Shown in pieces: positions 33,611 through 41,537 of a DNA stretch of 64,000 nucleotides. The DNA lies in NCBI RefSeq assembly GCF_900106065.1, contig NZ_LT629796.1:5115501-5179500 (forward strand), written 5' to 3'. The translations under genes were made by a program, and so were the position numbers. Each line of letters starts with the position of its first letter. Positions within the stretch are counted from its first letter, which is position 1. Origin of the DNA: Pseudomonas mandelii (GTDB lineage Bacteria; Pseudomonadota; Gammaproteobacteria; Pseudomonadales; Pseudomonadaceae). Under the pieces are notes generated by a model. That model saw nothing but the letters and a program-made list of their open reading frames with translations. It made no database searches and was not told where the DNA came from.

Positions 33611-34462
33611 TTAGGGTGATGAGGGGGAGAGGTGCTGTGCCAGCAAGGGCAACAGCTGTTCGCACGAGGCCTCAATCTTCATATCCAGGAGGTCATCTGC
33701 CCGGGTCTTGCCCAGATTGACCGCCATCAACGGCTTGCCTTGATCCGCCACCACCCGGCACAAGCGAAACGCCGAATACGCCATCAACGAAGAGCCCACC
33801 ACCAACAATCCCGCCGCCTGTTCCACCGCTGCCATGGCCTTGGCCGCCGTCACCTGCGCGACGTTCTCGCCAAAAAACACCACGTCCGGCTTCATCCGCT
33901 CACCCGCGCAATGCGGGCAGTGCGGCACCTGGAACCGCGCCTCGAACGCCGGATCCAGCAACGTGTCGCCGTCCGGCGCCTGCACCGCATCGACCCCGGC
34001 CAGATAGGGATTCTGCGCCTCCATCAGGTGCTGGATCGAATCCCGCTCGCTGCGCTGTCCGCAGTCCAGGCACAGCACCCGGTTCAAGCTGCCGTGAAGT
34101 TCGATCACATCATGGCTGCCGGCCTGATCGTGCAAGGTGTCGACGTTCTGAGTGATCAGCCCGCTGATCTGCCGGCTGCTTTGCAGACTGGCCAGGGCTT
34201 CGTGGGCCACGTTCGGTTGAGCCTGGCGCACGCGCGGCCAGCCGAGCATCGCCCGCGCCCAATAGCGGCGCCGTGATTCCGGGGCCGACAGGAACTCCTG
34301 ATACATCATCGGTTGCCGGCCACGCCGAACGCCCTGGTTGTCGCGGTAGTCTGGAATGCCCGACGGGGTGCTGATGCCGGCGCCGGTCAGGACCATGAAC
34401 GGCTGCTCGGCCATCAGCTGCTGGAGCCGGTCGAGTTGTTCGCGGATGCGGCGGTCAAGCAT
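33611..34462 (-). CDS. NAD-dependent protein deacylase (sirtuin)
   Basis: A 283-residue Sir2-family deacylase. The NAD site is VLTGAGISTPSGIPDYRD near residue 24, the catalytic motif TQNVDTLHDQAG near 116 with the general-base His in ELHGSLNRVLC near 134, and four zinc cysteines are present (CLDC and CPHC). It is longer than CobB, with an insertion between the zinc-ribbon pairs, as in a subgroup common in pseudomonads. The ATG read from 34462 gives the family start MLDRRIREQL. It faces no obvious partner. Confidence 0.93.
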   Translation of the reverse strand: MLDRRIREQLDRLQQLMAEQPFMVLTGAGISTPSGIPDYRDNQGVRRGRQPMMYQEFLSAPESRRRYWARAMLGWPRVRQAQPNVAHEALASLQSSRQISGLITQNVDTLHDQAGSHDVIELHGSLNRVLCLDCGQRSERDSIQHLMEAQNPYLAGVDAVQAPDGDTLLDPAFEARFQVPHCPHCAGERMKPDVVFFGENVAQVTAAKAMAAVEQAAGLLVVGSSLMAYSAFRLCRVVADQGKPLMAVNLGKTRADDLLDMKIEASCEQLLPLLAQHLSPSSP

Positions 34463-34541
34463 GTTCAACACTCCGGGTATCTTGAGTGTTTGCAGCGTAG
34501 CACTTGCCAACCTGCCGAATGCGAGCCCGTGAGCGGCGTGG

Positions 34542-35588
34542 TTATTTTCGCGCCTCCAGAATCAGGTTGAACGGCGTTTCCGTGGCCCGCCGGAAAGTCT
34601 TGAACCCCGCTTCGGTGAAGACCTTGCGCAACCGCGCTTCACCCGCCTGAGCGCCGAGCCCAAGGCCGACTTCCTGGGACAGCGAGTTCGGCGTGCAAAT
34701 GAAGGTCGAGGCGGCGTAGAACAGCCGGCCAACCGGGGTGACGTTGTCGTCCAGCGAATCGTTGGCGAACGGTTCCACCAGCAGCACCGTGCCGTCTGGT
34801 TTCAGAGCGTCATAGGCGTGTTTCGCCGCGCCCACCGGGTCGCCCATGTCGTGCAGGCAGTCGAAATAGCAGATCAGGTCATAGTCGTCGCCGGGGAAGC
34901 TTTTCGCCGTGCCCTGAAAGAACCGCGCACGCCCGGACACGCCACCTTCTTCGGCGCGCTGGGTCGCGACGGTGACGGACGGTGCGTGGTAGTCGAAGCC
35001 GACGAACCGCGAGTCCGGGAACGCCTGGGCCATGATCACCGTGGAGGCGCCGTGTCCGCAGCCGATGTCGGCGACTTTGGCGCCCGCCTGTAATTTGGCG
35101 ACCACGCCTTCCAGGGCCGGCAGCCACTCGGCGATCAGGTGCGCTTTGTACCCGGGGCGGAAGAACCGCTCCGTGCCGCTGAACATGCACGGATGGTGAT
35201 CGCCCCAGGCCAGGGCGCCGTTGCCGCGCATGGCGTTGACCAGTTTGTCCTTGTCATGGAAAAACGACGCGACCACCCCGATACCGCCGGCGATATAGAC
35301 CGGCGAATCTTCGATCGCCAGCGCCAGGGCTTGCTCTTCGGGCAGGCGGAACTGGCCGCCCTCGTGTTCCATGTAACCGGACGCGGCGTGGGCGCTGAGC
35401 CATTCGCGCAGCAGGCGGGGGTTGCAGCCGGTTTTGTCGGCGAGTGCTTCAGGGGTGATCGGCTGACTGTCGGCCATGGCCCGGTACAGGCCGAGCTCTT
35501 CGCCGAGGATGACGTTGGCAAGCATCGCCGCGCCGCCCATGTCGTTCACCAGTTTGCCCATGAAGTCATTGAGTCTGGCCTCGTCCAT
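34542..35588 (-). CDS. Class I SAM-dependent methyltransferase with N-terminal winged helix
   Basis: A 348-residue protein of the Rv2258c type. Residues about 20-95 form a winged-helix dimerisation region (ALADKTGCNPRLLREWLSAHAASGY), and residues about 165-290 the methyltransferase core with motif I VADIGCGHGASTV and the acidic end of strand 2 in FVGFDYHAPSV. LICYFDCLHDMGDP near 240 is the motif IV region. These proteins are like O-methyltransferases of natural product routes, but the substrate is unknown. GGAG lies 8 bases ahead of the ATG. The sirtuin gene follows on the same strand. Confidence 0.85.
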   Translation of the reverse strand: MDEARLNDFMGKLVNDMGGAAMLANVILGEELGLYRAMADSQPITPEALADKTGCNPRLLREWLSAHAASGYMEHEGGQFRLPEEQALALAIEDSPVYIAGGIGVVASFFHDKDKLVNAMRGNGALAWGDHHPCMFSGTERFFRPGYKAHLIAEWLPALEGVVAKLQAGAKVADIGCGHGASTVIMAQAFPDSRFVGFDYHAPSVTVATQRAEEGGVSGRARFFQGTAKSFPGDDYDLICYFDCLHDMGDPVGAAKHAYDALKPDGTVLLVEPFANDSLDDNVTPVGRLFYAASTFICTPNSLSQEVGLGLGAQAGEARLRKVFTEAGFKTFRRATETPFNLILEARK

Positions 35589-35773
35589 CACATGTGCTCC
35601 TTCAGCAGGATCACGGTCCAGAGGCCTTGTTTATCGAGGCGCACCTCTGGGCGGTGGTCGTGGGAATGAACAGGACGCTGTGCACGTCCCGCGTGCAGTA
35701 AGTTTAGTCCGAGCCCCGTGCGCGGCGGCCTGAAGCGACGAAAGCGCCATTCCCCTGGCCGACACAAATCCCC

Positions 35774-35865
35774 TGTAGGAGCGAGGCTTGCCCGCGAAGT
35801 CGCCGTGTCAGTCGACAAAAGTATTGCCTGACACTCCGTCTTCGCGGGCAAGCCTCGCTCCTACA
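35774..35865. repeat. REP/BIME pair, GTAGGAGCGAGGCTTGCC type
   Basis: TGTAGGAGCGAGGCTTGCCC and its mirror GGGCAAGCCTCGCTCCTACA, with GTGTCAGTCGACA and CCTGACACTCCGTC in the spacer. The 486-base gap 35589-36074 holds this element and then the regulon-type promoter of the acetamidase gene; 35600-35770 shows nothing I can name. Confidence 0.92.
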
Positions 35866-35878
35866 AGAATTTGCGACG

Positions 35879-35973
35879 TGTATCGCACTGTATCCAGCCG
35901 CCGTCCCGATACATTCCACTTCATTCGCGGCTCCCACCGAACACAGACCAGATACAAACCTGCGATGAACTGT
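35879..35973 (+). promoter_or_regulatory. Regulon promoter A (acetamidase gene)
   Basis: TGTATC at 35879 and 35889 form a 10-base-spaced direct repeat; GATACA at 35908 (13 bases after the second repeat) makes an inverted repeat with it; GAACACAG at 35939 and GATACA at 35951 follow, then AACTGT at 35968. Identical parts with the same spacing occur at 37426-37520 and 43726-43817. Direct hexamers one helical turn apart are typical of OmpR-type regulators. Confidence 0.65.
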
Positions 35974-36074
35974 AAAGGCTACCCAGCGCCCGAAATCCGG
36001 GGCTGTCGAGGCACTTTTCAGGGTCGTCGCAACAGACGGCCGTCTTTGCTCGTGACTCCGTGAAGGGAACAATA

Positions 36075-37409
36075 ATGACCACGCTCGTGCCTGAAACCGA
36101 CCTGAAATCCGCTCCCGTCAACCATCTGCGCGTCGATCAGTACACCAACGGCCTCATTGGCCCCAGCCAGCCGATGCTCGGCCCGCTCGCCGACGGCGGC
36201 ACCCTGATTACCGGCACACCGCCGGGTTGCTGGGGCCCGATGATCACGCCCGCCTTCGAGGGCGGCCACGAAGTGACGCAACCGGTGGCCATCGCTGGCG
36301 CGGAAATCGGCGACGCCGTGGCGATCAAGATCAAGAGCATGCGCGTCACCTCGCTGGCGACGTCGTCCGGGGTCATGAGCTTTGTTGAGGGGCGCTACAA
36401 CGGCGACCCGTTTGTCGCCAAATTTTGCTCCAAGTGCGGCACCGACCACCCGGCCAGTCATGTCGAAGGCATTGGCGAGGAGTCGATTCGCTGTAACAAC
36501 TGCGGCGCCGAGGTCAGTGCGTTTCGCTTCAGCCATGGCTACGTGATCGTGTTCGATGCACAGAATCAGGTCAGCCTGACCGTCAACCAGGACGTCGCCA
36601 ACCGACTGGCCGGCAATGCCTCTGAAATGTCGGCGCTGCCGGAATTCGCCGCCCAGCATTCGATCCTGTCTCTGGCCCGTGCCGACATCCCCGGAGTTGC
36701 CGCGCACATGCGCCCGTTCCTCGGCAACATCGGCACCACGCCGTCCCGTGACTTGCCCGATTCGCACAACTGCGCCGATTTCGGCCAATACCTGATCAAC
36801 GCCCCACACCGTTTCGGCATGACCCGCGAAGAGCTGCACGCGGCCAAGACCGACGGCCACATGGACACCAACTCGATCCGCGAAGGCTGCGTGTTGATCT
36901 GCCCGGTGAAAGTGCCGGGGGCCGGTGTGTACATGGGTGACATGCATGCCCAGCAAGGCAACGGCGAGATCGCAGGGCACGCCACCGACTGCTCCGGGGA
37001 AACCGAAGTGGTGGTGCAAGTGGTGAAGAACCTGACCCTGGACGGGCCGATCCTCCTGCAAAACCTCGACGATCTGCCGCCGATGGCCCGGCCCATGAAT
37101 GCCCGACAACGGCAGAAAGTCCGCGAACTGGGCGAGCGCTGGGGTCAGCATGAAATCGAGCAGAGCGGGCCGATCACCTTTATCGGCAGCGGCGAGAACC
37201 TCAACGTCGCCGTCGAGAACGGCTTGAAACGTGCCGCTTCGGTCACCGGTTTGCCGTATGACGAAGTGCTCAACCGCGCGACCATCACCGGCTCGATCGA
37301 CATCAGCCGCCTGCCGGGCACCGTGCGCGTGACCTTCCTGTGCCCGATGAACGTGCTCGATCGCATCGGCATCGGCCATCTGGTACGCGAGAAATACGAC
37401 CTGGCGTAA
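36075..37409 (+). CDS. Acetamidase/formamidase family protein with zinc-ribbon insertion
   Basis: A 444-residue FmdA/AmdA-family protein, zinc amidases that release ammonia from formamide or short amides. An inserted CSKC...CNNC zinc ribbon (residues about 118-147) is not part of the classical enzyme. The core blocks are GPMITPAFEGGHEV, DSHNCADFGQYLIN, VKVPGAGVYMGDMHAQQGNGEIAGH (in part: GVYMGDMHAQQGNGE) with its His and Glu, and the C-terminal VTFLCPMNVLDRIG. AAGGGAA precedes the ATG. It has its own promoter of the shared regulon type. The catalytic residues look present, but amide specificity cannot be told. Confidence 0.87.
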   Translation: MTTLVPETDLKSAPVNHLRVDQYTNGLIGPSQPMLGPLADGGTLITGTPPGCWGPMITPAFEGGHEVTQPVAIAGAEIGDAVAIKIKSMRVTSLATSSGVMSFVEGRYNGDPFVAKFCSKCGTDHPASHVEGIGEESIRCNNCGAEVSAFRFSHGYVIVFDAQNQVSLTVNQDVANRLAGNASEMSALPEFAAQHSILSLARADIPGVAAHMRPFLGNIGTTPSRDLPDSHNCADFGQYLINAPHRFGMTREELHAAKTDGHMDTNSIREGCVLICPVKVPGAGVYMGDMHAQQGNGEIAGHATDCSGETEVVVQVVKNLTLDGPILLQNLDDLPPMARPMNARQRQKVRELGERWGQHEIEQSGPITFIGSGENLNVAVENGLKRAASVTGLPYDEVLNRATITGSIDISRLPGTVRVTFLCPMNVLDRIGIGHLVREKYDLA

Positions 37410-37425
37410 CGCCTGCCGAAGGGTC

Positions 37426-37520
37426 TGTACCGGAGTGTGTACAGGCCCGTCGGCGATACAACCGCCACGATGTTCTGCCGAACCGGAACACAGCCCCGAT
37501 ACATCGCTTCGGTTAACTGT
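37426..37520 (+). promoter_or_regulatory. Regulon promoter B (DUF692 gene)
   Basis: TGTACC at 37426 and TGTACA at 37438 replace the TGTATC pair; GATACA at 37455, GAACACAG at 37486, GATACA at 37498 and AACTGT at 37515 follow. The distances GATACA-GATACA (43), GAACACAG-GATACA (12) and GATACA-AACTGT (17) are the same as in promoter A. It lies 34-128 bases before the DUF692 start codon. Confidence 0.65.
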
Positions 37521-37553
37521 GACTCCGTACTGGCAACCCTTGAGATCGACACC

Positions 37554-38393
37554 ATGCAGACCCCCATCACCTCAGCGAAAGCGACCGTCGGGCTTGGCTT
37601 GCGTCGCGGATTAATGAAGGACCTCCAGGCCGCCCGTACCGGCGATTACGATTTCCTGGAAGTCGCGCCGGAAAACTGGATCGGCATCGGCGGCGCCCAT
37701 GGCCATGCGCTGCGGGCCCTGGCCGAGCGTTTTCCGTTGTCTTGCCACGGCTTGTCGCTGTCGCTGGGTGGGCCGGCACCGCTGGACGTCGGGTTTTTGC
37801 AGGAAGTGCGGGTGTTCCTCGATCACTACAACGTGCCGCTGTACAGCGAGCACTTGAGTTATTGCAGCGATGACGGTCACCTTTACGACCTGTTGCCGTT
37901 GCCGTTTACCGAAGAAGCGGTGCACCACGTGTCCGCGCGAATTCGCCAGGCCCAGGACATTCTCGGCCGGCGCCTGGCGGTGGAAAACGTCTCCTACTAC
38001 GCCGCGCCGCAGCAGGATATGGACGAAGTGACGTTCACCAACGCGGTGTTGCGTGAAGCCGATTGCGACCTGTTGCTGGACGTCAACAATGTCTACGTCA
38101 ACTCGATCAACCATGGCTTCGATCCGCAGACCTTTCTGGCCGGCATCGATTCGGGCCGGGTGGTGGCGATGCACGTGGCCGGGCACTTCGATGAGTCCGA
38201 CACGTTGAAAATCGACACCCATGGCGCGTCGGTGAAACCGGTGGTCTGGTCGTTGCTGGCCCAGGCCTACGCCCGGTTTGGCGCACAGCCGACATTGCTG
38301 GAGCGGGATTTCAACTTCCCCGCGTTCTCTGAACTGGTGACTGAATTGCAGACTATTCGTCGCTTGCAGGCCGAGGGGGTGAACCTTGGATAA
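37554..38393 (+). CDS. DUF692 multinuclear non-haem iron oxidase (MNIO, BufB-like)
   Basis: A 279-residue DUF692 protein with a TIM-barrel that holds two or three iron ions. Metal-binding segments are [49 protein letters not shown] and [13 protein letters not shown] enzymes modify cysteines of small peptides (for example to oxazolone or thiooxazole groups) in methanobactin and bufferin routes. The next gene is a DUF2063 partner that usually delivers the peptide. No precursor gene lies in front: 37410-37553 is promoter only. The ATG at 37554 is the first in frame with family start (GLGLRRGLM soon after). Confidence 0.92.
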   Translation: MQTPITSAKATVGLGLRRGLMKDLQAARTGDYDFLEVAPENWIGIGGAHGHALRALAERFPLSCHGLSLSLGGPAPLDVGFLQEVRVFLDHYNVPLYSEHLSYCSDDGHLYDLLPLPFTEEAVHHVSARIRQAQDILGRRLAVENVSYYAAPQQDMDEVTFTNAVLREADCDLLLDVNNVYVNSINHGFDPQTFLAGIDSGRVVAMHVAGHFDESDTLKIDTHGASVKPVVWSLLAQAYARFGAQPTLLERDFNFPAFSELVTELQTIRRLQAEGVNLG

Positions 38394-39141
38394 GCCAGGC
38401 CTGTTTGACCAGCAAAACACATTGGGTCTGTACCTGCGTGACCCGGACCATTGCGCGCCGCCAGCCGGGATGGATGTGGCGCGGGCACAGGTTTACCGCG
38501 ACCTGATTTTTTCCAACCTGTCGTTGTTGCTCAGCGGGACCTTTCCGGTGCTGATCAAGATTCTTGGTGATGAGCGCTGGCGTTCGCTGGTACGGATCTT
38601 CCTGCGGGACTGTCGTGCGCGTACCCCGAAATTCGGCGAAATCGCCCAGGAGTTTGTCGAGTTCCTGGCCTCGGAACCGAGTGCATTGGGCGAAGGTGTG
38701 TGGCCTCCGTTCATGGTGGAGCTGGCGCATTACGAGTGGGTCGAAATGGCGTTGCAACAGTCCGAAGCCGAGCCGTTGCCGCCGAGTGATGTGGCGTTGA
38801 TTCTGGCGCGACCGTTGCTGGTGTCACCGTTGGCGTGGCCGTTGGCTTATGCCTGGCCGGTGCAGTTGGTGGGGCCGGATCATCAACCGGAAGCGCCACC
38901 GGTTCAACCGACTTTGCTGCTGGTGCGTCGAGCCGAGGACTGGAGTGTGAAATTTTCCGAGCTGAGCCCGCTGGCGTGGCGGTTGTTGCAGCGGATCGAG
39001 GCATTTCCCGAGCTGGACGGGCAGGCGCAGTTGGAAGGGCTGGCAGTGGAGGCGGGGGCCGTTGGATCGCCGGAGTTTATGGCGAGTGGCACGGCATTGT
39101 TGCGGCAGATGCATGGGGAAGGGGTGATTGGGTTTGCATGA
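38386..39141 (+). CDS. DUF2063 partner protein of the MNIO enzyme (BufC/HvfC-like)
   Basis: A 251-residue protein whose N-terminal 95 residues fit the DUF2063 DNA-binding-like domain ([26 protein letters not shown], in part [19 protein letters not shown]) with a partly conserved second domain ([11 protein letters not shown], the MNIO-interacting region). Such proteins hand the precursor peptide to the DUF692 oxidase. It starts with a TTG inside the end of the DUF692 gene (8-base overlap) after a GAGGGGG box, so the two are coupled. No membrane DoxX gene or DUF2282 precursor follows, unlike typical bufferin operons. Confidence 0.85.
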   Translation: MDKPGLFDQQNTLGLYLRDPDHCAPPAGMDVARAQVYRDLIFSNLSLLLSGTFPVLIKILGDERWRSLVRIFLRDCRARTPKFGEIAQEFVEFLASEPSALGEGVWPPFMVELAHYEWVEMALQQSEAEPLPPSDVALILARPLLVSPLAWPLAYAWPVQLVGPDHQPEAPPVQPTLLLVRRAEDWSVKFSELSPLAWRLLQRIEAFPELDGQAQLEGLAVEAGAVGSPEFMASGTALLRQMHGEGVIGFA

Positions 39142-39246
39142 TCGTTCCCATGCTCTGCGTGGAAATGCCTCACCGGTCGCTCCGCGTCCGCTTCAGGGAC
39201 GCGGGGCGTCCCGGGCTGCATTCCCACGCAGAGCGTGGGAACGATC
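39140..39246. repeat. Inverted repeat, GATCGTTCCCACGCTCTGCG type
   Basis: GATCGTTCCCATGCTCTGCG at left pairs with CGCAGAGCGTGGGAACGATC at right (one mismatch), enclosing GGGACGCGGGGCGTCCC. It is a different repeat family from the other REP elements here and overlaps the very end of the DUF2063 gene, where it supplies the stop codon region. Confidence 0.85.
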
Positions 39247-39269
39247 ACTGACAGGGGATGGTGTCTATT

Positions 39270-40217
39270 TTATGGGGCGGAAAAGAAATACCGCGTCAGG
39301 TGAAAGAAAATCGGCGCCGCGAAGCAGATCGAATCCATCCGATCCAGCATGCCGCCATGCCCTTTGATCATGGTTCCCCAATCCTTCGCGCTCAGGCTGC
39401 GCTTGATGGCGGACATGACCAGCCCACCGAGAAAACCCATCACCACGATCACCAGCGACATCAGCAGCGACTGCCAGAAACTGAACGGGGTCATCCAGAA
39501 CATGCACCCGCCAATCAACGTGGCCGACAGACCGCCACCGACCAAGCCTTCCACCGTTTTCGACGGACTCACCAGCGGCGCAACTTTGTGCTTGCCCAAT
39601 AGTTTGCCGAACACGTACTGCAACACGTCACTCAGTTGCACGACGAACACGAGATAGAACAGCAGCAGCGCGTTCTGCCCCTTGAAACCTTCCAGGTCCA
39701 GCAGCAATAGGGCCGGCGCGTGGCTGATGCAGTAGACGCAAATCATCACCCCCCACTGAATCTTGGCCGCCCGTTCCAGAAAAGCGTCGGTGTCCTGGCT
39801 CAGCACCGCAATCGCCGGCAACAGCAGGAACGCGTACACCGGAATCAACAGGGTGAACAGCGAATACCAGTGCGTGCCGATCAGCACGTATTGCAGCGGG
39901 ATCAGAATGAAGAACGCCGAAAACAGCGCGTTATGGTCGCCCAGCCGGGTCGGCGTCAGGGTAATGAACTCCCTGAGCGCGAACAGCGAAATGAAGCCGA
40001 ACAGAATAACCGTCGCGTTCCCGCCCAGCAGGTAGGACACGAAGAAGATGATGACCATGCCCCACCAGGCATTCACCCGCTGGTTGAGGTTCTCGATGGT
40101 GGACATCGAGCTTTCTGTTTTGGCGCGCTTCGCCAGAATTCGGCCGATGACCGAAGCGATTGCCAGCAGGACGGCAATGGCGCCGAAGAACCACAAGAAC
40201 TTTTCGTCAAGATTCAT
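39270..40217 (-). CDS. CdsA-family phosphatidate cytidylyltransferase (YnbB-like)
   Basis: A 315-residue membrane CDP-diglyceride synthetase homologue with about eight spans. The C-terminal signature is complete in SAIKRSLSAKDWGTMIKGHGGMLDRMDS (in part: KRSLSAKDWG and GHGGMLDRMDS), and an earlier PSKTVEGLVGG lies near residue 215. It would make a CDP-activated lipid from phosphatidate and CTP. It is the third gene of a compact set with an acyltransferase and a CDP-alcohol phosphotransferase, overlapping the former by 4 bases; together they look like a dedicated phospholipid-making unit like E. coli ynbAB. The housekeeping cdsA lies elsewhere. Confidence 0.9.
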   Translation of the reverse strand: MNLDEKFLWFFGAIAVLLAIASVIGRILAKRAKTESSMSTIENLNQRVNAWWGMVIIFFVSYLLGGNATVILFGFISLFALREFITLTPTRLGDHNALFSAFFILIPLQYVLIGTHWYSLFTLLIPVYAFLLLPAIAVLSQDTDAFLERAAKIQWGVMICVYCISHAPALLLLDLEGFKGQNALLLFYLVFVVQLSDVLQYVFGKLLGKHKVAPLVSPSKTVEGLVGGGLSATLIGGCMFWMTPFSFWQSLLMSLVIVVMGFLGGLVMSAIKRSLSAKDWGTMIKGHGGMLDRMDSICFAAPIFFHLTRYFFSAP

Positions 40218-40819
40218 TCCGACAACCTCACAATCGCTTCACGCGCCCGATCCAGAAACACCTGTTTTTCCTCGCCGCTTATCCTCGGCAGCGGGTCGCC
40301 GATACGGATCGTGCAGATAATGGGCAGCGGGACGTGTTTGCCTTTCGGCATGGAGCGATGCAGGTTTTCCAGGTAGATGGGCACCAGATCCACCTCGGGG
40401 AATGTCTCGGCCAAACGGTACAGCCCTGATTTGAAAGGACCGGGCAACGCCTCGCTGCCACGCGTGCCTTCCGGAAAGATGATGATCGAATGGCCGGCGC
40501 GCACCACATCGAAAATCGGCTCCAGCACGTTGACGCCGGGCGCCGGGTTACGCTCGATCAGCACTGCGTTCAGGCCTTTTTGCGAGATGTACGACAGAAA
40601 TTTGTTCTTTCCCCAGTAATCCGCAGCGGCGACCGGTTTCACGTTCACCCGGGCTTCCGGGGGCAGCGCCGCGATGATTGCCAGGGTGTCCATGTGACTG
40701 GAGTGATTGGCGAAATAGATGCGCTGGCGTGTCAGGTCCGGCGGGCTTTCCCATCGGGCGGTGACGCCGATCAGGAAGCGAAGAACAGAAATCAGCGCGT
40801 TACTGATCCACATGAGCAT
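40214..40819 (-). CDS. 1-acyl-sn-glycerol-3-phosphate acyltransferase-like protein (PlsC family)
   Basis: A 201-residue PlsC-type acyltransferase. The catalytic HX4D motif is NHSSHMD near residue 40, the substrate site FPEGTR near 116 and LVPIYLEN near 147. One N-terminal membrane segment anchors it. It would provide phosphatidate for the cytidylyltransferase encoded next. Two ATG codons (40819 and 40813) are possible starts; the second has AGGGG at better distance. It overlaps both its neighbours (20 bases at the start, 4 at the end), a sign of tight coupling. Confidence 0.9.
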   Translation of the reverse strand: MLMWISNALISVLRFLIGVTARWESPPDLTRQRIYFANHSSHMDTLAIIAALPPEARVNVKPVAAADYWGKNKFLSYISQKGLNAVLIERNPAPGVNVLEPIFDVVRAGHSIIIFPEGTRGSEALPGPFKSGLYRLAETFPEVDLVPIYLENLHRSMPKGKHVPLPIICTIRIGDPLPRISGEEKQVFLDRAREAIVRLSE

Positions 40820-41447
40820 TCCCCTTCAGCTGGCGCGAGATGGCCAAGGTTCGCGTGACGCAGGTCGCGGCGGATCCGGCCGCTATGATGACCAGCGCGA
40901 TCAACAGCACGTAGTGAGTGCCATAAACGCTGGCCTCGACAGCATTCAACAGAAGGGCCACAGTCATCACGGCCATTCGATGCTGCTTGGCCATTGGGCC
41001 GATGAAACTCTGCTTCAGGCCAATCGAACCGCCGAACACCCTGACATACGCCGTCAGTGCCGCGGCCAGCGCCGCGAACCAGCCAAGATCGGCGTAGCCG
41101 ATGGCATACCCCAGCGCGACGATCAGCAGGCTGTCGGCAATGCGGTCGGGGAATTCGTTGTAGAGGCTGCCGATGTCGGATTTCTTGCCGCCCTCGATCG
41201 CCACCATGCCGTCGAAGAGGTTGCACAGCAGGCGCAATTGAATGCCGACGGCGCAGAGGATCGAGCCGATGAGCCCGTTATCGAGATTCAGTGCCACCGC
41301 CCCGGCGAGCGCGAAGGCGATGCTGGCGACGGAGATCTGATTGGGGGAGATGTCTCGTTTCACCAGAAGGTCGGTGATGTATTTCGCCCAGCCCGCAGAG
41401 CGCGTCTTGATGGGCCTTCTGTTGTCATCCATTTTGCCAATATCCAT
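40800..41447 (-). CDS. CDP-alcohol phosphatidyltransferase (YnbA-like, non-canonical motif)
   Basis: A 215-residue CDP-alcohol phosphotransferase with about six spans. The metal motif D-x2-DG-x2-AR-x8-G-x3-D-x3-D appears here as N-L-F-DG-MV-AI-x8-G-SLY-N-EFP-D (residues about 76-101): the first and third Asp are Asn and the Arg is Ile, while the second Asp, the Gly and the fourth Asp remain. My recollection is that the YnbA clade shares such changes. It would join a head-group alcohol to the CDP-lipid. First gene of the three-gene unit; an internal ATG at 41432 is an alternative start. Confidence 0.87.
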   Translation of the reverse strand: MDIGKMDDNRRPIKTRSAGWAKYITDLLVKRDISPNQISVASIAFALAGAVALNLDNGLIGSILCAVGIQLRLLCNLFDGMVAIEGGKKSDIGSLYNEFPDRIADSLLIVALGYAIGYADLGWFAALAAALTAYVRVFGGSIGLKQSFIGPMAKQHRMAVMTVALLLNAVEASVYGTHYVLLIALVIIAAGSAATCVTRTLAISRQLKGNAHVDQ

Positions 41448-41537
41448 ATAAGTGTCGGTTGCTATCAGGGCATCGCCGTCGGCTGCTGCACGACGGTGTC
41501 CGACAATATAAAGGCTTTCCTTGGCCTTTGTGTCTGT

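Noticed and set aside
36018..37379. A 453-codon frame on the minus strand opposite the acetamidase-like gene
   Set aside because: His/Arg/Gly-rich sequence typical of an antisense shadow in GC-rich DNA; the plus-strand frame has clear family motifs and a ribosome site.
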